Below, in pieces: positions 60,528 through 64,000 of a DNA stretch of 64,000 nucleotides. The notes beneath the pieces were generated by a model. The model made no database searches. It was not told the DNA's origin and saw nothing but the letters and a program-made list of their open reading frames with translations. This DNA comes from Jaenimonas drosophilae (Eukaryota; Euglenozoa; Kinetoplastea; Trypanosomatida; Trypanosomatidae), in NCBI GenBank assembly GCA_030849065.1, contig JASAON010001603.1, positions 1-64,000 on the forward strand, given 5' to 3'. The first letter of the stretch is position 1. Each line of letters opens with the position of its first letter. Position numbers and translations under genes: made by a program.

Positions 60528-63115
60528 GAGAAGGACTGACCCACATCTCACCGGATGAAGCGCATGTCTTCCTATTTCTCTTCATTGGGATCTACAAAGG
60601 CCCGCCAATAATTTTGAAACTATTTTTTCACGATTTTGTGTTTGTTTCTGCGTTGGCGACAGGTGCCCATTCCCCAACATTGCGATGCTGGTGGAGTACT
60701 GCCAAGCACCTCAAAAGCCACGCTGCCCTTCACATGTTTCTTAGTTCGGTGGGGTGATACTTGTTTTTGTCGTTGTTGAAATGAAAAACACACCGCAAAA
60801 AAACATACAAAGTGCTTTATGTCCAAACACGACGTGCCCCACCCGCGACTGTTCTTGGCTCTACACATCCTTCGTATTGCCGAGGTGGGTTGGCGCCCTT
60901 GCACTGACCGCACAGCCACAGTTTGGTTGCTGGTTAGCTGCCGTGTCGTTGGCTGCAGAAGGATTGGTCTATAAGCAGCAAATGACAACGTTTTTGGGTG
61001 CCAATTCGAGATGCGGTGTCGTGTCGAATATTTCTATATATTTCTTTTTGCTACACATGTTATATAATGCGTTTATATAGCTGCAGGGGCTGAAGCGTGC
61101 CCCAACGTGACCTGTTGCTGGTGAGTTGGCCACATGGTCAGCTGGGACTTTTGTGATGAGCAGCCACGCACGCTTCTTTTTTCTTTCCTTTTGGTTCATT
61201 TCTCTTTTCCACGCCGATTCCCCCCCCTTTCTCTGACTTGGTTTCTGTCCATGGATTCTTATGCTCAGCTACGACAACGGTTCCTTCCTGTCGTGGTGTG
61301 CTGTACGACGTGGGTTGAATACCAACATGCTGTCGTGTGGCTGCCACCGCTGCTGGGCAGTGGACGGCTGCTGTATTGTGGAAATGCATTCGCGCGGCGT
61401 AATGAACATGCGAACACGCCGCAACGCATACTTTGTTTTTCCCCCATCTTTGCGGATAGGAGCGGTGCTGTTGTCTGTGGTTGAGATACACCTCAGCGGA
61501 CACTCGTCTCTCATGTACCTCCCTGGAGCTACTTCTTATCCCCAGTTTCGTATGCATTGACGGTGCTCAATTCGCCAGCACTGTGCAAATGCGTGTTCCC
61601 CTACCATGTTGCATTTGCCATCTCTTGTTTTTCATCACTTTCTTCTTTGGTGCTGCTTCAGTGCTTTCAGCCGACCTATGGGATGAGGGGTGTACTGCAG
61701 AAGTGTCACGCACTTGCTCACCACTCGCAGTACATGTACGCGCCTGAAGTGGAGAATGTTCAGAGAGAGCAATGAATCATCTCCGGCGGGCCCAACGATT
61801 TTCTCCAGCAAGGGGGGCGGCTTTTTATACTTCCCTAGCCCTCTTCCCCCCTTTCGTTGTGATACCTCTCCCCCAGATGTATAAACACTTAGAGTCTGTG
61901 AGCGCTGGCTCTGTGCATGCGTTTTTTTTTGTGTGTTGTGCTTATGGGTTGCTGCCGTTGGCCTTCTGTGTTGCGCATGTTGATGAGCAAGTTCCTCAGT
62001 CAAATACCTCCATTTGCGTGGACTGAGTGCTTCTTACCATCACTTCTATCCTTGCGTTGCTGGGGGTCGGTGCCTCCCCGTTTTGCCGCCAGCGTCGACA
62101 GGCCCATAACACAATCTCTCCTTCACGTTTTGTAATGCTGTTGTAGGTCAAGGTCCTCGTTGGTCTTTCTGCCCAGCCTTGTTGTGTTTGACTTCCTCCA
62201 TCACCTCTGCCTCCTTTTCATGTTCTGATTTTTCTGTTCTTTTCTGTTTTTTTTTGCTCGTTTCTTCCGTTTTCCGGTTGCTGTGCTTCTGTTTCCGTGC
62301 GTTCGACCTTACCGAGTTCTCTATTTACCTGCCTTTCCCCCTTGCGCCGCACAGCGTCAAAAACACCAATTGACGATGTCATTCTGAACTGTTATGAAGG
62401 GCTCACACGCTACTGTTCTATAGCAACGCACGCTGTGTGAGAGCTCCGCAGTAGCATGGCTCAGCTTGAAGCAAGTGACCTGCTGGATGGACTCTCTACT
62501 CGTTACACCACAGGGCCAACTCCTTCATTCATTTGCTGTTGTTTATCTTTTTACTGGTGTACTCTATGTTCCCTGACTTCGATGTGATTTTGGTCCGTCC
62601 TCCGTTAACTTCCCTCCCCACGGTTTCGTGCTTTGCGAGTCAACGTCGTGGGGCGCCTGCTGCTGCACCGCCCTACACACCTTTCCCCTGGTTCCCTGTA
62701 CATACTACCTTCGGGCCATCGTTGCACACTGTGCAATCCCCACTCCAGTGACTACGCCAGTGCTTTCAGTAAGCGCTCCAATGGAATAACGGAACCACGA
62801 TCTTCCTTTCTTTAGCCTCGGTTATCTTTTTGCAACATCTCCCCTTCCCCCTTCCTCCTGAAGTCTCTTCCCTCCTCTGTGCTCGCTGGTGCATCTAGGT
62901 TGCCATGCTCCCTCTTGTCCGCGACTCCTCTGCGCATCGTCATTCATGTCGTCTTTGATCCCCTCTCTCTCTCTCTCTTACGTCTTGGTTCAACCGTCTC
63001 AAAGGTTTGACCTCTCATATTCACTATTCCATTTTCCTGCAGGTTTTCATTCGCCAACTTCGTTTTCTGAGATCGTTGCAGGACAACCCTACCACCACTC
63101 CAGCTTTGATACACA
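60528..63115. other. long spacer between the CCCH copies, 2.6 kb
   Basis: No plausible gene was found on either strand. It includes an A/T-rich block near 61020-61080, many T-rich runs after 61170, and a TTCCATTTTCCTGCAG acceptor ending near 63042 for the second copy. It is probably a long 3' UTR of copy A, which fits a regulated or self-regulated mRNA. Confidence 0.5.
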
Positions 63116-64000
63116 ATGAGCCGCTCATCTGCCGTGAAGCGCTGCGTGCGATCCCGCCGCTCCCGCCGCCTACCCAAGCCACGCCGGCCACACAGCAGCT
63201 ACCATGAGCGTACCACAACGGTGCAGCTCCTTCACGCGTCTACAACCCGCCTTATGGGTACCAAGCTAAACCGGGTTCAGCACACACAGGGTCGTGCGGA
63301 GAACGGTGCGCACCTCTGCGAGAACTTCCTCAAGGGCAACTGCGACAACGGATCGAGCTGTGGCTCCGTTCACGTTCCCCAGCAGTACTTGTGGGAGATC
63401 ATTGTCCCCTCTGTGCAGAGTGACACCTACCTCTACCACCCAGGTTTCAGCATCCGCTGCTACACTCCTGGCATGGATGCTTTGTGCGATATCCCGAGCA
63501 GCTACATCTACGTGACGCGTGGCAGCAAGCATTATGTGGAGCTCTTCAACGACAACGGCGACAACTTCAAGGAGAAGTGCCGACTGTGCCCTGTGATGCA
63601 AGAGAAGGGCTACTGCGAGAAGGGCATGGACTGCGAGAATGTGCATTGCTGCACGGCGGACCTATCACCCTTTCCCTGCATCCGCACGCACATTGCTGAC
63701 GAGGAGACTGTTGCCCTGTACGAGCGTCTGCCTGAGAACGTGAAGGTGCGCGTGTTTCAGCCCAACAACGGCGATGCGAATCAGGACTTTCCTGGCAGTG
63801 ATGTGCTGCGTACTGCTGGCGCGACACAGTACGAGAAGGCCTTCCGTGAGGCTGGTGGTGCGATTCCGAACCTGAAGATGCAACACTGCGCACACTTCAA
63901 CACCAAGAAGCTGTGCCGCCTGGGTGATGGCTGCCGCTTCCTGCACGTGGTGCCTGTCGCGATGGCAACCCAGCTGGACGAATCTTCTTCCTCTTCGCGA
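63116..64000 (+). CDS. CCCH zinc-finger RNA-binding protein, copy B (runs off the window)
   Basis: The frame starts with the ATG at 63116 and is open to the last base (295 codons). The N-terminus is short and very basic (MSRSSAVKRCVRSRRSRRLP), unlike copy A. From HSSYHERTTTVQLLHAS onward it follows copy A. All three CCCH fingers are present and identical at protein level to copy A. After VAMAT the tail diverges again (QLDESSSSSR). The distinct basic head and tail suggest the two proteins share RNA-binding specificity but differ in partners or location. Being incomplete, its total length is unknown. Confidence 0.82.
   Translation, partial: MSRSSAVKRCVRSRRSRRLPKPRRPHSSYHERTTTVQLLHASTTRLMGTKLNRVQHTQGRAENGAHLCENFLKGNCDNGSSCGSVHVPQQYLWEIIVPSVQSDTYLYHPGFSIRCYTPGMDALCDIPSSYIYVTRGSKHYVELFNDNGDNFKEKCRLCPVMQEKGYCEKGMDCENVHCCTADLSPFPCIRTHIADEETVALYERLPENVKVRVFQPNNGDANQDFPGSDVLRTAGATQYEKAFREAGGAIPNLKMQHCAHFNTKKLCRLGDGCRFLHVVPVAMATQLDESSSSSR
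63254..63969 (+). repeat. CCCH core tract, shared with 59508-60223
   Basis: This is the partner of the tract in copy A. The match ends three bases into the codons after GCGATGGCAAC. Confidence 0.95.

Overview
The window looks like nuclear DNA of a kinetoplastid protist, probably a trypanosomatid or close relative. No species can be named from it. Every convincing gene is an uninterrupted open frame. Genes lie head to tail in two long one-strand arrays, and many start codons sit shortly after a pyrimidine-rich run ending in AG, as expected for spliced-leader trans-splicing. The protein content is eukaryotic (Sec7 Arf exchange factor, Vps45, SmD3, TFIIA small subunit, Seh1-like nucleoporin, CCDC146), and the Zn-binding cytochrome oxidase subunit is of kinetoplastid type.

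Layout. Positions 1 to about 28.9 kb form a minus-strand array: small two-helix membrane protein, PI3/4-kinase-like protein, larger membrane-protein paralogue, unknown protein, CCDC146, leucine-rich-repeat protein, Seh1-like protein, a 3.7 kb stretch without a gene, two tandem PP2C phosphatases, Sec7 Arf-GEF and a repetitive coiled-coil protein. From about 28.9 to 31.5 kb lies a divergent strand-switch region. There the plus strand is A+C rich on the left and G+T rich on the right, with runs of C on the left giving way to runs of G on the right, so the coding strand is G+T rich in both directions. This matches the GT-rich RNA polymerase II start regions known from trypanosomes. From 31.5 kb to the end is a plus-strand array: SmD3, a third PP2C, a GAF-like/coiled-coil protein, a double-length mitochondrial carrier, a TPR/DnaJ co-chaperone, a C2HC/RGG protein, the COX subunit, tRNA dihydrouridine synthase, Vps45, an unknown protein, a mitochondrial helical-repeat protein, TFIIA small subunit, an amino acid transporter, several unknown proteins including one with a PDZ domain, and two CCCH zinc-finger genes. 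The second CCCH gene runs off the end of the window.

Most striking observations. (1) Two independent paralogue pairs, PP2C and CCCH, share a nearly identical central tract: 634 of 635 bp and 714 of 716 bp. Immediately outside, conserved residues are written with different codons. This is a clear sign of gene conversion limited to the functional core. (2) The strand-switch region has a strong composition mirror. (3) One carrier gene encodes six mitochondrial-carrier repeats instead of three. (4) A PI-kinase-like protein carries a cysteine cluster and an unusual DYE in place of DFG. (5) A 76-bp perfect direct repeat with hairpin potential lies in a probable 3' UTR.

Arrays like this are transcribed polycistronically and neighbours are usually not functionally linked. 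Themes do recur: membrane traffic (Sec7, Vps45, PI kinase), spliced-leader RNA transcription and snRNP assembly (TFIIA, SmD3), and mitochondrial respiration with its possible mRNA control (COX subunit, CCCH pair). No rRNA, tRNA, CRISPR array or intact transposon was recognised.
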